A DNA stretch of 35,086 nucleotides from UBA5158 sp040389045 (GCA_040389045.1 JAZKAT010000044.1:1-35086), one strand, 5' to 3'. Shown: positions 25,544 through 33,087, counted from the stretch's first letter. The notes: generated from the letters alone by a model not told the origin. Translations and numbers: made by a program.

Positions 25544-26157
25544 CCAACTCGCTCCGCATGCGGTTTAGGCAAGTGCTTAGTGATTTCCAGATAGGAAAAT
25601 ATTTTTACCACATTTTGCACGCCTGAAGTTTCACGGGCTATATCAGTGGCAATTACTGCCTGGTCTGGAAAAACAATTCCAATAAGATAAACCGTGCCAT
25701 TTTCGGTGATGACTTTTATTTTGCTGGGATCAAGTTCAAGTTCAGCGATAATTTGGGTTTTAATTTTAGTGGTAATCCAGGAATCACTGATTTGTGTTAT
25801 CGAGGATACCGGATTGCTAAGCGTAGTCAAATTGTAAACCTGCGAAACGTCAGGGACTTTTTTTACTACGTCAGTTAATTCTGTGCGTAGGGTAGATGAG
25901 GGTACTTGTCCGGTCAGAACAACAATATTATTAAACACACTCACAGAAACATTACTCGATTTATATTTATCCGTATACCAGTGCACAGCGCGGTCCACGT
26001 GGACTGCGAGCAACTGATCTTGCACCGAGTTTTGAATGTCTCTATGCGCATACGCTGCTTGCGCACTGCTGGTGATCACCGTAGTGCAGCCTTGCAATAT
26101 ATAAACTGTTACCAGGCTATATATTATTATCAGCGTCCTGCCGATGTGTTCTTTCAT
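25540..26157 (-). CDS. BON-domain lipoprotein (DolP/YraP-like), second copy
   Basis: A protein of 205 residues. The signal peptide ends in the lipobox LQGC (Cys24), so an outer-membrane lipoprotein is likely. Two BON domains follow (about 46-115 and 120-195); the second has ITTKIKTQII and VITENGTVYLIGIV. BON domains bind phospholipids, and DolP supports outer-membrane integrity in E. coli. It is paralogous to the next gene upstream (26247-26819), 89 bp away, and shares the WIT.KIKTQ, TENGTVYL and VVKIF-type motifs. The C-terminal extension EITKHLPKPHAERVG is unlike the other copy. It overlaps the histidine-kinase gene by 4 nt. Confidence 0.9.
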   Translation of the reverse strand: MKEHIGRTLIIIYSLVTVYILQGCTTVITSSAQAAYAHRDIQNSVQDQLLAVHVDRAVHWYTDKYKSSNVSVSVFNNIVVLTGQVPSSTLRTELTDVVKKVPDVSQVYNLTTLSNPVSSITQISDSWITTKIKTQIIAELELDPSKIKVITENGTVYLIGIVFPDQAVIATDIARETSGVQNVVKIFSYLEITKHLPKPHAERVG

Positions 26158-26209
26158 AGTAACTCCTTAAAAGCGGAAATCTTGTCTGGACTCTTTGATT
26201 AGCAGTAAG

Positions 26210-26227
26210 ATTCCCGCCTTCGCGGAA
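26210..26227. repeat. Remnant arm of the palindromic repeat
   Basis: ATTCCCGCCTTCGCGGAA lies between the two BON genes. It looks like a single decayed arm of the ATTCCC-type element and can still form a short hairpin. Confidence 0.45.
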
Positions 26228-26246
26228 AGGTAAACATTATTTAAAA

Positions 26247-26819
26247 TTATTTATCTGTGTATTGGAAAATTTTAATAACTCTTTGTACCCCAGCCACCTG
26301 GCGGGCAATATCCACGGTGTTTTCCGCTTGATCTCGGTTAACCATACCCATGAGATATACGGTACCATTTTCAGTCACTACTTTGATAGAACCTGACTCC
26401 AATCCTTTTGTAGCCAGCATTTGCGTTTTAATTTTAGCGGTAATCCATGAATCACTTGCTTTGGTTAGTGACGAAGAGGGGCCTTTAATTTCAATTTCAT
26501 TATATATTTTGGTAATGCCATCGACCTTATGGGCTTCCGCTTCAACTTGTTGACTCAATTCTGGTGTTAATGCTTCGCCGGACAACAGCACCACACTGTT
26601 AAATGTGGTAACACTAATGTGCGCACGATCTTGCAAATCTGGTATCGTATTTACTTGATCAATGATTCTATTATTTAAACGATTATCCTGCGTAATTTGC
26701 CCCAGTTTTCTATGATCATAAACGGCGGAAACAGCAGCGCCTCCTGCGGCGGCTCCTACGACAAAAATACAGCCTTGCAGCGCCAGCATGATCGTGGCGA
26801 GTAAAATCACTTTTTTCAT
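26247..26819 (-). CDS. dolP: BON-domain outer-membrane lipoprotein DolP (YraP)
   Basis: A protein of 190 residues, nearly the E. coli DolP length. The signal peptide MKKVILLATIMLALQGC has its lipobox Cys at 17. Two BON domains follow, with ISVTTFNSVVLLSGEA in the first and WITAKIKTQ plus VVTENGTVYLMG in the second. The start codon overlaps the diaA stop (ATGA), as in the E. coli diaA-yraP arrangement, so this copy is the positional orthologue. Role: phospholipid-binding protein that supports envelope integrity. Confidence 0.93.
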   Translation of the reverse strand: MKKVILLATIMLALQGCIFVVGAAAGGAAVSAVYDHRKLGQITQDNRLNNRIIDQVNTIPDLQDRAHISVTTFNSVVLLSGEALTPELSQQVEAEAHKVDGITKIYNEIEIKGPSSSLTKASDSWITAKIKTQMLATKGLESGSIKVVTENGTVYLMGMVNRDQAENTVDIARQVAGVQRVIKIFQYTDK

Positions 26820-27433
26820 GTTACTAATTCTCCGTGACCAAATAATTGATAATCAACAATATCGCAAATGCTATTAATGATAAGTAAATGAGTTTCCTGG
26901 ATCCGCGCAACTTCATAAGCGGGGACGCGAATTTCTATATCGTTTTCACGTAGTAGGCCGGCTATTTTACCACCATCGCCACCACTTAATGCAATAACAT
27001 TTATTTTTTTGTCGTGTGCAGCTTTGATTGCATTTGCGACATTATTGGAATTTCCGCTTGTAGATATTGCCAATAAAACATCATCCGCATGGCCTAATGC
27101 CCGTAATTGTTTGGCAAAAATATCATTGTAATTATAATCATTAGCAATCGAAGTTAACGTTGCAATGTCCGCCGTCAAAGCGATGGCAGGCAGACCAGGG
27201 CGTTCATGTTTAAATCGGTTTAACATTTCCGAAGAAAAACGCATTGCGTCCAGCGCGGAACCACCATTGCCGCACGACATAATCTTATTGCCATTTAGCA
27301 GGCATTGTACAATTCTTTCGCATGCAATTGCCAAAATATCTGCGATTATGTCAGCGGAATTTATTTTGGTTTGGATACTTTCAGAAAAGTTATGCTTGAT
27401 GCGGTCCAATATGTTATTAGCATGTGTAGTCAT
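26816..27433 (-). CDS. diaA: DnaA initiator-associating protein DiaA
   Basis: A protein of 205 residues with a SIS (phosphosugar-binding) fold; DiaA tetramers promote DnaA assembly at oriC. It is aligned by eye to E. coli DiaA: ESIQTKI, LLNGNKIMSCGNGGSALDA, RFKHERPGLPAIALTAD, ANDYNYNDIFAKQ.RALGH, DVLLAISTSGNS and RIQETHLL. The start at 27433 (MTTHANN) is chosen because the frame upstream would overlap yraN and adds residues the family lacks; no strong ribosome site is visible. GmhA (heptose isomerase) is the alternative, but the context favours DiaA. Confidence 0.92.
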   Translation of the reverse strand: MTTHANNILDRIKHNFSESIQTKINSADIIADILAIACERIVQCLLNGNKIMSCGNGGSALDAMRFSSEMLNRFKHERPGLPAIALTADIATLTSIANDYNYNDIFAKQLRALGHADDVLLAISTSGNSNNVANAIKAAHDKKINVIALSGGDGGKIAGLLRENDIEIRVPAYEVARIQETHLLIINSICDIVDYQLFGHGELVT

Positions 27434-27443
27434 GATAGTTATC

Positions 27444-27824
27444 TTAGAAATTATCAGTGGAAAAAGCATCTGTGATCCATTCCACAGCTGGATTAATCGA
27501 TGGATAGCTTATGCCAATTATGTCAAAACGACAATTGACTTTATCTAGCAGTCCAGTGTGCTGTAAAAAATGAGTAGCAGTGCGAATAATTTTAAGTTGT
27601 TTGAGTAAATCAACACTTTCGATCGCGTCAGCATAAAAACGATTATTCCTTACCCGCACTTCAACAAAGACGATATTATCATGATCTTGCATAATTAAAT
27701 CAATTTCGCCAAAGTTGCAACGATAATTTCGGGTCAATACTTGTAAACCGTGCCGAATAAGAAACTCGCAGGCTTGTTGCTCTGCGAGTTGGCCTGATTG
27801 CGCAGTGTTAAGGTTGACCGCCAT
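27444..27824 (-). CDS. yraN: UPF0102 family protein YraN (endonuclease-like)
   Basis: A protein of 126 residues with the family core GQLAEQQACEFLIRHG, TRNYRCNFGEIDLIM (GEID at 39-42) and IVFVEVRVR (EVR at 55-57). This is the PD-(D/E)XK nuclease-like arrangement, in which E. coli also has Arg at the last position. Its function is not established. It sits between lpoA and diaA as in E. coli. Its start overlaps the lpoA end by 17 nt. Confidence 0.93.
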   Translation of the reverse strand: MAVNLNTAQSGQLAEQQACEFLIRHGLQVLTRNYRCNFGEIDLIMQDHDNIVFVEVRVRNNRFYADAIESVDLLKQLKIIRTATHFLQHTGLLDKVNCRFDIIGISYPSINPAVEWITDAFSTDNF

Positions 27825-29244
27825 GAAATTGTGCCCATGCTAAACGACGATAAAATTGTTTTTGTGGTGTCATGGTAATTTCGCCCGTCGCGCCATACAG
27901 CGGCAGATTAGGCATGGAAGCAAAGCGCGATAAATTATGACTTATCATATAGGCGTCACGTCCTACCGCGTATAATCGATTTGAACCCGCATCAGTGTCT
28001 GACATTGCTGATCCGGAACGATTTAACGACCAGGGAATTTCACAAAAGAAAACACCATTCAAATCGTTGTCTTTCTGTGGTTGCGGCGCGCCTGAATAAA
28101 CGACGGAGGTTGCATAAATAGGTGTTTTGTTAATGTAGTAATATTTTAACAGCGGCACAATTTGTCGCGCGCTTTGTGGGGGAGCGAGTAAAAACACTAC
28201 ATCAAAATCCTGACGACGCTGTTGTTCCAGGGTTGTTTTATCGGTTTGATCGCGGGTTTTGTCATGATCTTCTTTAACGTTGATATGCAATAAACGTGGT
28301 ATGTCAGTGGCCAGATTGGCTTGCGGACTAAAATAATAAGTATCCGCAATAGAGCCGCCATCCGAGCGATACCGTTCAATCAATGCTTTGGCTACGGTTT
28401 GTCCCCATTCGGTTTGTGGCGCGATCACTATCGCATTGGTATGGCCAGTTTCATACGCTTTATCGGCAACTTGTTTCGCTTCGTCAAAAGGGGACAAGCC
28501 AAATTGATAAACATTGCTAGGCAAGGAACCCCAGCTGTCCGTGTAATTTAATTCAAGCGTAGGTACGCTAAAACTACCGGAATTGGTTAACTGTCTGACG
28601 TTATCTTTGGTTAGCGGCCCTATGACCAGATCAGCCCCTTTACTGACAGCTTCTTTATATAAAGCCGACATGTTCTGGTTACGATTGGTATCATAAAAAG
28701 CGATATTCTGTTGATAGCCAGTTTTCGCTAATGCTTCGTAATAAGCGTTTAAGAAACCACTACGGGTCGCCTTACCTAAGGAAGCATATTTTCCGCTTAG
28801 CGGTAATAATAATGCGATATTCTTTGGTGGCTGGTTACTGGTTAAATTGGACATGGTCGAATCGGCTGGAAAAATCTTATTGCCCGGGTGGCCAGGATAT
28901 TGGGTACGCCAGGTTGCTAAATCACGGGTTAAATCTTTCACGCTAGTGCTGTCACGTTTACTAATCACCGCCAGTTTAAGCCAGCCTGCTTCCACCGGGT
29001 TGGCGGAATTTTCATTTTCCTGAAGTTTATTGAGAGGTGTTTGCTGCAGTTTGGCCCAAATGACGTCAGGATTATTTTGCCAAAAAGCTGGATTTTCTAG
29101 TGAGGATGTCGCAGTATTGACGCGCGTTGGCTCCGCTGACTGTCTTGGCGGTTCCGCATCACTACCAAAAAAATTCAGTGTGTCGCAACCCGTTAACAGC
29201 GTGGTCATCAACCAGGTAGTCAAGAATAAGGTAATTTTTTTCAT
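27808..29244 (-). CDS. lpoA: Penicillin-binding protein activator LpoA (short form)
   Basis: A protein of 478 residues from the ATG at 29244; a TTG 15 nt upstream is possible but would spoil the signal peptide. The signal peptide ends in LLTGC (Cys20), so an outer-membrane lipoprotein. From about residue 145 there is the substrate-binding-protein-like domain, with IALLLPLSGKYASLGKATRSGF, DLVIGPLTKDNV and IVIAPQTEWGQTV. LpoA activates PBP1a from the outer membrane in E. coli. The N-terminal part before this domain is only about 125 residues, against about 250 in the 678-residue E. coli protein, so the TPR-like domain is largely missing. It heads the minus-strand cluster and is divergent from rsmI. 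Confidence 0.9.
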   Translation of the reverse strand: MKKITLFLTTWLMTTLLTGCDTLNFFGSDAEPPRQSAEPTRVNTATSSLENPAFWQNNPDVIWAKLQQTPLNKLQENENSANPVEAGWLKLAVISKRDSTSVKDLTRDLATWRTQYPGHPGNKIFPADSTMSNLTSNQPPKNIALLLPLSGKYASLGKATRSGFLNAYYEALAKTGYQQNIAFYDTNRNQNMSALYKEAVSKGADLVIGPLTKDNVRQLTNSGSFSVPTLELNYTDSWGSLPSNVYQFGLSPFDEAKQVADKAYETGHTNAIVIAPQTEWGQTVAKALIERYRSDGGSIADTYYFSPQANLATDIPRLLHINVKEDHDKTRDQTDKTTLEQQRRQDFDVVFLLAPPQSARQIVPLLKYYYINKTPIYATSVVYSGAPQPQKDNDLNGVFFCEIPWSLNRSGSAMSDTDAGSNRLYAVGRDAYMISHNLSRFASMPNLPLYGATGEITMTPQKQFYRRLAWAQFHGGQP

Positions 29245-29298
29245 AAAAGTCCATGTCAAAAGACGTGAGTAGAAGGTTAAAAGATAACATTTAAGCCT

Positions 29299-30156
29299 AT
29301 GAATAGAAATAGTGTAGGGATTTTATATATTGTGGCAACTCCTATCGGCAATTTGCAGGATATGAGCTTGCGGGCGATTGAAATCTTAAAAAGTGTTAGC
29401 GGTATTGTCGCGGAAGATACCCGACATAGTCAACCGTTGTTGCAACATTTTTCGATTGCGACGCCGGTGGCGGCATTGCATGAACATAATGAACGTGAGC
29501 GCACGCAGCAACTCTTACAGCGGCTGCAGAAAGGGGAGGACATTGCGTTAATCAGCGATGCCGGTACACCCTTAATCAGTGACCCGGGTTATTATCTGGT
29601 GCGCGAAGCGCAACAGGCGGGCATCCGTGTTGTGCCTATACCAGGGGCTTGCGCGGCGATTGCTGCGTTGAGCGCGGCAGGCTTGGCTACTGACCGTTTT
29701 ATTTTTGAAGGTTTTTTACCCGCAAAAGCCGGTGCACGCGATCACCGATTAACGGCATTACGTAATGAAAGCCGCACCCTGGTTTTTTATGAAGCTCCGC
29801 ACCGCGTGCTGGATTTATTGCAAGCCATGCTAACTATTTACGGCCCCGAACGGCGTGTCGTTATCGCCCGCGAATTGACCAAGTTATTTGAAACAATTAA
29901 ATCCGCACCCTTGCAAGAATTAGTAGAGTGGGTGAGCGCAGACCCCAATCAACAACGCGGCGAAATCGTGATTTTAGTCGAGGGTTTAAAGGAAATTGCC
30001 GATAGCACACTACTGGAAATGCAACGGATATTGACGACGCTGCTAACCGATTTACCCCTAAAACAAGCAGTAGAATTAACCGCCAAAATCACCGGCATCA
30101 AGAAAAACGAAGTCTACGCCCTGGCGTTGGAGATTAAGCAACAACGCCACGACTAA
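29299..30156 (+). CDS. rsmI: 16S rRNA 2'-O-ribose C1402 methyltransferase RsmI
   Basis: A protein of 285 residues (YraL) that methylates C1402 in the decoding centre with SAM. Typical motifs are LYIVATPIGNLQDMSLRA (9-26), EDTRHS, SDAGTPLISDPGY (86-98), VPIPGACA and FEGFLPAK. Length and ends are normal. It is divergent from lpoA with 54 bp between the two starts, the same neighbourhood as in E. coli. Confidence 0.97.
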   Translation: MNRNSVGILYIVATPIGNLQDMSLRAIEILKSVSGIVAEDTRHSQPLLQHFSIATPVAALHEHNERERTQQLLQRLQKGEDIALISDAGTPLISDPGYYLVREAQQAGIRVVPIPGACAAIAALSAAGLATDRFIFEGFLPAKAGARDHRLTALRNESRTLVFYEAPHRVLDLLQAMLTIYGPERRVVIARELTKLFETIKSAPLQELVEWVSADPNQQRGEIVILVEGLKEIADSTLLEMQRILTTLLTDLPLKQAVELTAKITGIKKNEVYALALEIKQQRHD

Positions 30157-30186
30157 CGTATATTCCCGCGCCGTCCACTAGCCTTT

Positions 30187-30279
30187 CCTGTCATTCTCGC
30201 GCAGGCCGCTCACCCCTCCTGTCATTCTCGCGCAGGCCGCTCACCCCTCCTGTCATTCTCGCGCAGGCCGCTCACCCCT
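30187..30279. repeat. Three perfect 31-bp tandem repeats
   Basis: A unit beginning CCTGTCATTCTCGCGCAGG and ending CCGCTCACCCCT occurs three times without change (30187, 30218, 30249), running straight into the full palindromic element at 30281. Each unit starts like the left arm of that element but has a C-to-T change and a different second half, so it seems to be an amplified degenerate arm. Confidence 0.9.
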
Positions 30280-30280
30280 C

Positions 30281-30371
30281 CTGTCATTCCCGCGCAGGCG
30301 GGAATCCATTATTAGCTACTCAAATTTTTATGGTTTCAATGAATGGATTTCCAACTGCGCAGGAATGGCAG
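30281..30371. repeat. Palindromic mosaic repeat, copy C1
   Basis: A 91-bp element from CTGTCATTCCCG to GGAATGGCAG. The left arm has ATTCCC-N8-GGGAAT, while the right arm has several changes. The core (including TATGGTTTCAATGAATGGA) matches that of copy C2 at 31006-31094. It ends 37 bp before rnpB, so it abuts the rnpB promoter. Confidence 0.85.
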
Positions 30372-30407
30372 TAGTCTTACCCCCCAAAATACGCTATCCT
30401 ACGCCCT

Positions 30408-30778
30408 GAGTTGGCCGAGGCAGTCGCTGTTTTGCAATTGAAAAATTGTAAGATGGAGGAAAGTCCGGGCTCCACAGGGTAAAGCGCCAGGTAACGCCTG
30501 GGAAGCGCGAGCTTACGGAAAGTGCCACAGAAAATAAACCGCCAAGCCGCAAGGTAAGGTAAGGGTGAAAAGGTGCGGTAAGAGCGCACCGCGTAATTGG
30601 CAACAAGTGCGGCACGGTAAACCCCGCTCGGAGCAAGACCAAATAGGAGCTTACATGAGTACTTCGGTATTCATAAGTGTGACCCACACCAAGCTCGGGT
30701 AGGTTGCTCGAGGCGTTCGGCGACGAACGTCCCAGATAAATGACTGTCCACGACAGAACCCGGCTTATCGGCTAACTC
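30408..30778 (+). ncRNA. rnpB: RNase P RNA (class A)
   Basis: About 371 nt. It contains the universal RNase P RNA segments GAGGAAAGTCCGGGCTCC, AGGTAACGCCTGG, AAGGGTGAAAAGGTGCGGTA, GAGCAAGACCAAATAGG and, near the end, ACGACAGAACCCGGCTTATC. The ends GAGTTGGCC (30408-30416) and GGCTAACTC (30770-30778) form the P1 stem with one G-U pair. It is the catalytic RNA that matures tRNA 5' ends. A possible -10 box TATCCT lies at 30395-30400; no clear -35 is seen. The overall sequence follows the E. coli RNA closely. Confidence 0.97.
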
Positions 30779-30792
30779 AATCCATAATCCAT

Positions 30793-30823
30793 GTTGGGCT
30801 TCGCAAAAAGCGCTCAGCCCAAC
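30793..30823. repeat. GTTGGGCT hairpin repeat downstream of rnpB
   Basis: GTTGGGCT (30793-30800) and AGCCCAAC (30816-30823), with GC/GC pairing further in. It is the third copy of the family, 14 nt after rnpB, and could end or protect the rnpB transcript, although only a weak T-rich stretch (ACTTTCTTA) follows. Confidence 0.7.
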
Positions 30824-30855
30824 CAACTTTCTTATTATTTGTTCCCTCATAATTT

Positions 30856-30910
30856 CACCTCTCCCCTTGTGGGAGAGGTCGACGCCGCAGGCGGCGGGTG
30901 AGGGGTGCTT
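30856..30910. repeat. CCTCTCCC-type dispersed repeat
   Basis: Starts CACCTCTCCCC with a GGGAGAGG partner and ends GGGTGAGGGGTG. The same pattern occurs at about 34861-34909 after ftsI and, split in two, around 17754-17983. Repeats of this look are widespread in gammaproteobacterial intergenic DNA. Confidence 0.7.
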
Positions 30911-30920
30911 TTATCATCCT

Positions 30921-30951
30921 GTTGGGCTTGGCAAAAAGCGCTCAGCCCAAC
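30921..30951. repeat. GTTGGGCT hairpin repeat, fourth copy
   Basis: GTTGGGCT (30921-30928) and AGCCCAAC (30944-30951), almost the same as the copy at 30793 and in the same orientation, with the CCTCTCCC-type repeat between them. This suggests local duplication. Confidence 0.7.
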
Positions 30952-31005
30952 CTACTTTCAAATCACACCCGTTGTCATTCGCGTCACTTGCGTATCTTCA
31001 CTCCG

Positions 31006-31094
31006 TGTCATTCCCGCGCAGGCGGGAATCCATTGTTCGCTATTCGAGTTTCTATGGTTTCAATGAATGGATTCCCGCCTGCGCGGGAATGACA
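31006..31094. repeat. Palindromic mosaic repeat, copy C2
   Basis: An 89-bp element beginning TGTCATTCCCG and ending CGGGAATGACA. Both arms are ATTCCC-N8-GGGAAT in opposite orientation. The core matches copy C1 (30281-30371), so rnpB lies between two C-type copies in the same orientation. Confidence 0.85.
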
Positions 31095-31202
31095 GCGCGC
31101 ATCAACAAACTACTAATTCACCCAAGGGTAAACCCTTTGTGCATTTAGTGATTCCCCGATGTGGGAAACCACGTTAATCCCCACCCCAAAATCCAAAATA
31201 TT

Positions 31203-31237
31203 GTGGTATAAAGTGGTTTATTGTGGGAAATAGTGGT
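31203..31237 (+). promoter_or_regulatory. MraZ operator: four GTGGK boxes at 10-bp spacing
   Basis: GTGGT (31203), GTGGT (31213), GTGGG (31223) and GTGGT (31233) are direct repeats exactly 10 bp apart, each separated by 5 AT-rich bases. This is the known MraZ-binding pattern (TGGG repeats with 5-bp spacers) ahead of mraZ. A -10-like TATTAT at 31237-31242 with TGGTTT (31214-31219) 17 bp upstream means the boxes cover the promoter, fitting autorepression. A further GTGGG lies at 31161. Confidence 0.85.
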
Positions 31238-31294
31238 ATTATTCTTGTTAAGGGAAAGCTGTATTTCCAGGGACATTTGTAAGGAGATCAAGCA

Positions 31295-31753
31295 ATGTTC
31301 CGTGGCGTGAATGGGATAAACATTGATGTGAAAGGCAGGATCGTGATGCCGACACGTTACCGCGATAGGCTGATCCATGATAGCCGCGGGTGTGTTGTGT
31401 TAACGATAGACACCGAAGAACGTTGTCTGCTGCTTTATCCTATCGCTGCCTGGGAAGAAATCGAAAGCAAACTGGCGGCGCTGCCAAGCTTCAATCCCGC
31501 CGCGCGCCGGATTCAACGTTTGCTGATTGGTCACGCTACAGAAGTTGAAATTGATAATCATGGCCGAATCCTGTTACCACCATTGTTACGTGAGTACGCA
31601 GGATTAAGTAAGCATGCCATGTTAGTAGGACAGGGTAAAAAGTTTGAGTTATGGGATGATGGCCAGTGGCAGTTACGCCGCACGGAATGGCTAAACGAAG
31701 AATCTCATGGCGAAGATGATTTACCTGAGGAAGTTAAAACGCTTTCGTTGTAA
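31295..31753 (+). CDS. mraZ: Transcriptional regulator MraZ
   Basis: A protein of 152 residues, the first gene of the dcw cell-division cluster and a repressor of that cluster in E. coli. Two AbrB-like half-domains each carry the DxxxR motif: DVKGRIVMPTRYR (11-23) and DNHGRILLPPLLR (87-99). AAGGAG lies 9 nt before the ATG. The operator just upstream fits its known binding pattern. Confidence 0.97.
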   Translation: MFRGVNGINIDVKGRIVMPTRYRDRLIHDSRGCVVLTIDTEERCLLLYPIAAWEEIESKLAALPSFNPAARRIQRLLIGHATEVEIDNHGRILLPPLLREYAGLSKHAMLVGQGKKFELWDDGQWQLRRTEWLNEESHGEDDLPEEVKTLSL

Positions 31754-31784
31754 TATGGCGGCCTTTTAGTAATAGGGATATTTT

Positions 31785-32738
31785 ATGGCGGCATGTCGAA
31801 TGAATGAAGAAACTGGCAAACATACCCCGGTGTTACTGGATGAAGTCCTTGCTAACCTCATCACAGACCGCAATGGGATTTATGTTGACGCCACCTTCGG
31901 ACGCGGCGGACATAGCCAGGCTATTTTGGACCAGCTTAGTCCTACCGGAAGGTTAATCGCCATCGATAAAGATCTCGACGCAGTTGCTCACGCCCGTCGT
32001 CAATTTGCTATTGACAAACGCTTTACCATCGAACATTGTTCTTTTGCTAATTTACAAAAATTTCTGGAACGCATGGATTGTTTTGGCCATGTGAGTGGTA
32101 TTTTATTTGATTTGGGAGTGTCATCACCGCAGCTTGATGAAGCTGAACGGGGGTTTAGTTTTATGCGCGAAGGGAAGCTGGATATGCGCATGAATACCAC
32201 GACCGGCATGGATGCAGCACAATGGTTACAAAATATCGATGAAGAAGATCTCGCTAATGTTTTGTTTCGTTATGGTGAAGAACGTTATTCACGCCGTATT
32301 GCTCGCTCAATCAAACAAGTGCAGGCAGAAAACCCGATTACCAACACGAAACAGTTAGCGGAAATTGTTTCCGCGGCAATTCCACGTTGGGAAAAAGGTA
32401 AACATCCTGCGACGCGAAGCTTTTTAGCGATACGCATTGCAGTGAATCATGAATTGGAAGATTTGGAGCTTGGGTTGGCGCAGAGCCTAGAGGCGCTAAC
32501 TGTAGGAGGACGCTTGGCAGTTATTAGTTTTCATTCAATCGAAGATCGTATGGTTAAACACTTTATCCAGCATCAAGTGCGGGGCGATGACTTTCCACCG
32601 GGTTTGCCTGTGACACAGGATATGTGTCATCCACGTTTGAAACGCTTAGGTAAGGCCATTAAACCGGGTTCGCGAGAAGTTGCTTTCAATCCACGCGCAC
32701 GTAGTGCTGTTTTACGGATCGCGGAGAAACTACTATGA
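31785..32738 (+). CDS. rsmH: 16S rRNA N4-C1402 methyltransferase RsmH
   Basis: A protein of 317 residues (MraW) that N4-methylates C1402 of 16S rRNA, the same base whose ribose is methylated by RsmI, also in this window. The SAM site DATFGRGGHS is at 35-44. It also has HTPVLLDEV, the GVSSPQLDEAERGFSF block, RYGEERYSRRIA and the C-terminal FNPRARSAVLR. An alternative start five codons in (31800) is possible; 31785 has AGGGATA upstream. The stop overlaps ftsL (ATGA). Confidence 0.97.
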   Translation: MAACRMNEETGKHTPVLLDEVLANLITDRNGIYVDATFGRGGHSQAILDQLSPTGRLIAIDKDLDAVAHARRQFAIDKRFTIEHCSFANLQKFLERMDCFGHVSGILFDLGVSSPQLDEAERGFSFMREGKLDMRMNTTTGMDAAQWLQNIDEEDLANVLFRYGEERYSRRIARSIKQVQAENPITNTKQLAEIVSAAIPRWEKGKHPATRSFLAIRIAVNHELEDLELGLAQSLEALTVGGRLAVISFHSIEDRMVKHFIQHQVRGDDFPPGLPVTQDMCHPRLKRLGKAIKPGSREVAFNPRARSAVLRIAEKLL

Positions 32739-33070
32739 ACGCAGCATCACGTATGTTTAATCAGGGAGTTATTTCACGAGGTTGGGCCTTTTCATTTCTT
32801 TTGGCAAGGACCCAGTTTTCAATTATGCTATTGGCGGTAGCGGTTTTGACATCGGCATTGAGTATTGTTTACGTGACCAATATGTCACGCAGCTTAAACG
32901 CCGGTTTTCAACAAGCGCTGGCTGAGCGTGACCAAATGCATGTGCAATGGGGCAGGTTGTTACTGGAAAAAAGTACCTGGATGACTCAAGCCCATGTGCA
33001 ACACGTCGCGGAAGAAAAATTAGGCATGGCCTTTCCTACAGGTAAATCTGTGGTAATAGTGAATAACTAG
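32735..33070 (+). CDS. ftsL: Cell division protein FtsL
   Basis: A protein of 111 residues, a bitopic septal protein that binds FtsB and FtsQ and helps activate FtsWI. A short cytoplasmic N-terminus is followed by one transmembrane helix (about 28-48) and a periplasmic coiled coil, ending with the typical EEKLGMAFPTGKSVVIV. It is identified by this layout and by its place between rsmH and ftsI. The start overlaps the rsmH stop by 4 nt. Confidence 0.92.
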   Translation: MNAASRMFNQGVISRGWAFSFLLARTQFSIMLLAVAVLTSALSIVYVTNMSRSLNAGFQQALAERDQMHVQWGRLLLEKSTWMTQAHVQHVAEEKLGMAFPTGKSVVIVNN

Positions 33071-33087
33071 TGTCATGAATAGGTGTC

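Larger units (their letters stand above)
30779..31294. other. rnpB-mraZ intergenic region, repeats only
   Basis: 516 bp without a credible gene: two GTTGGGCT hairpins, one CCTCTCCC-type repeat, one mosaic repeat (C2) and the mraZ control region. Apparent reading frames here (for example one containing SFPRRRESI and NEWIPACAGMT) are translations of the repeats. Confidence 0.7.

Noticed and set aside
30187..30279. CRISPR-like array
   Set aside because: The three 31-bp units are directly adjacent with no spacers, and no cas genes are present.
30377..30687. Minus-strand frames of 70 and 97 codons
   Set aside because: They are antisense to the RNase P RNA, whose conserved sequence explains the region.
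30867..31148. Plus-strand frames of 93 and 64 codons after rnpB
   Set aside because: They consist of repeat-derived peptides such as SFPRRRESI and NEWIPACAGMT, and have no ribosome site.
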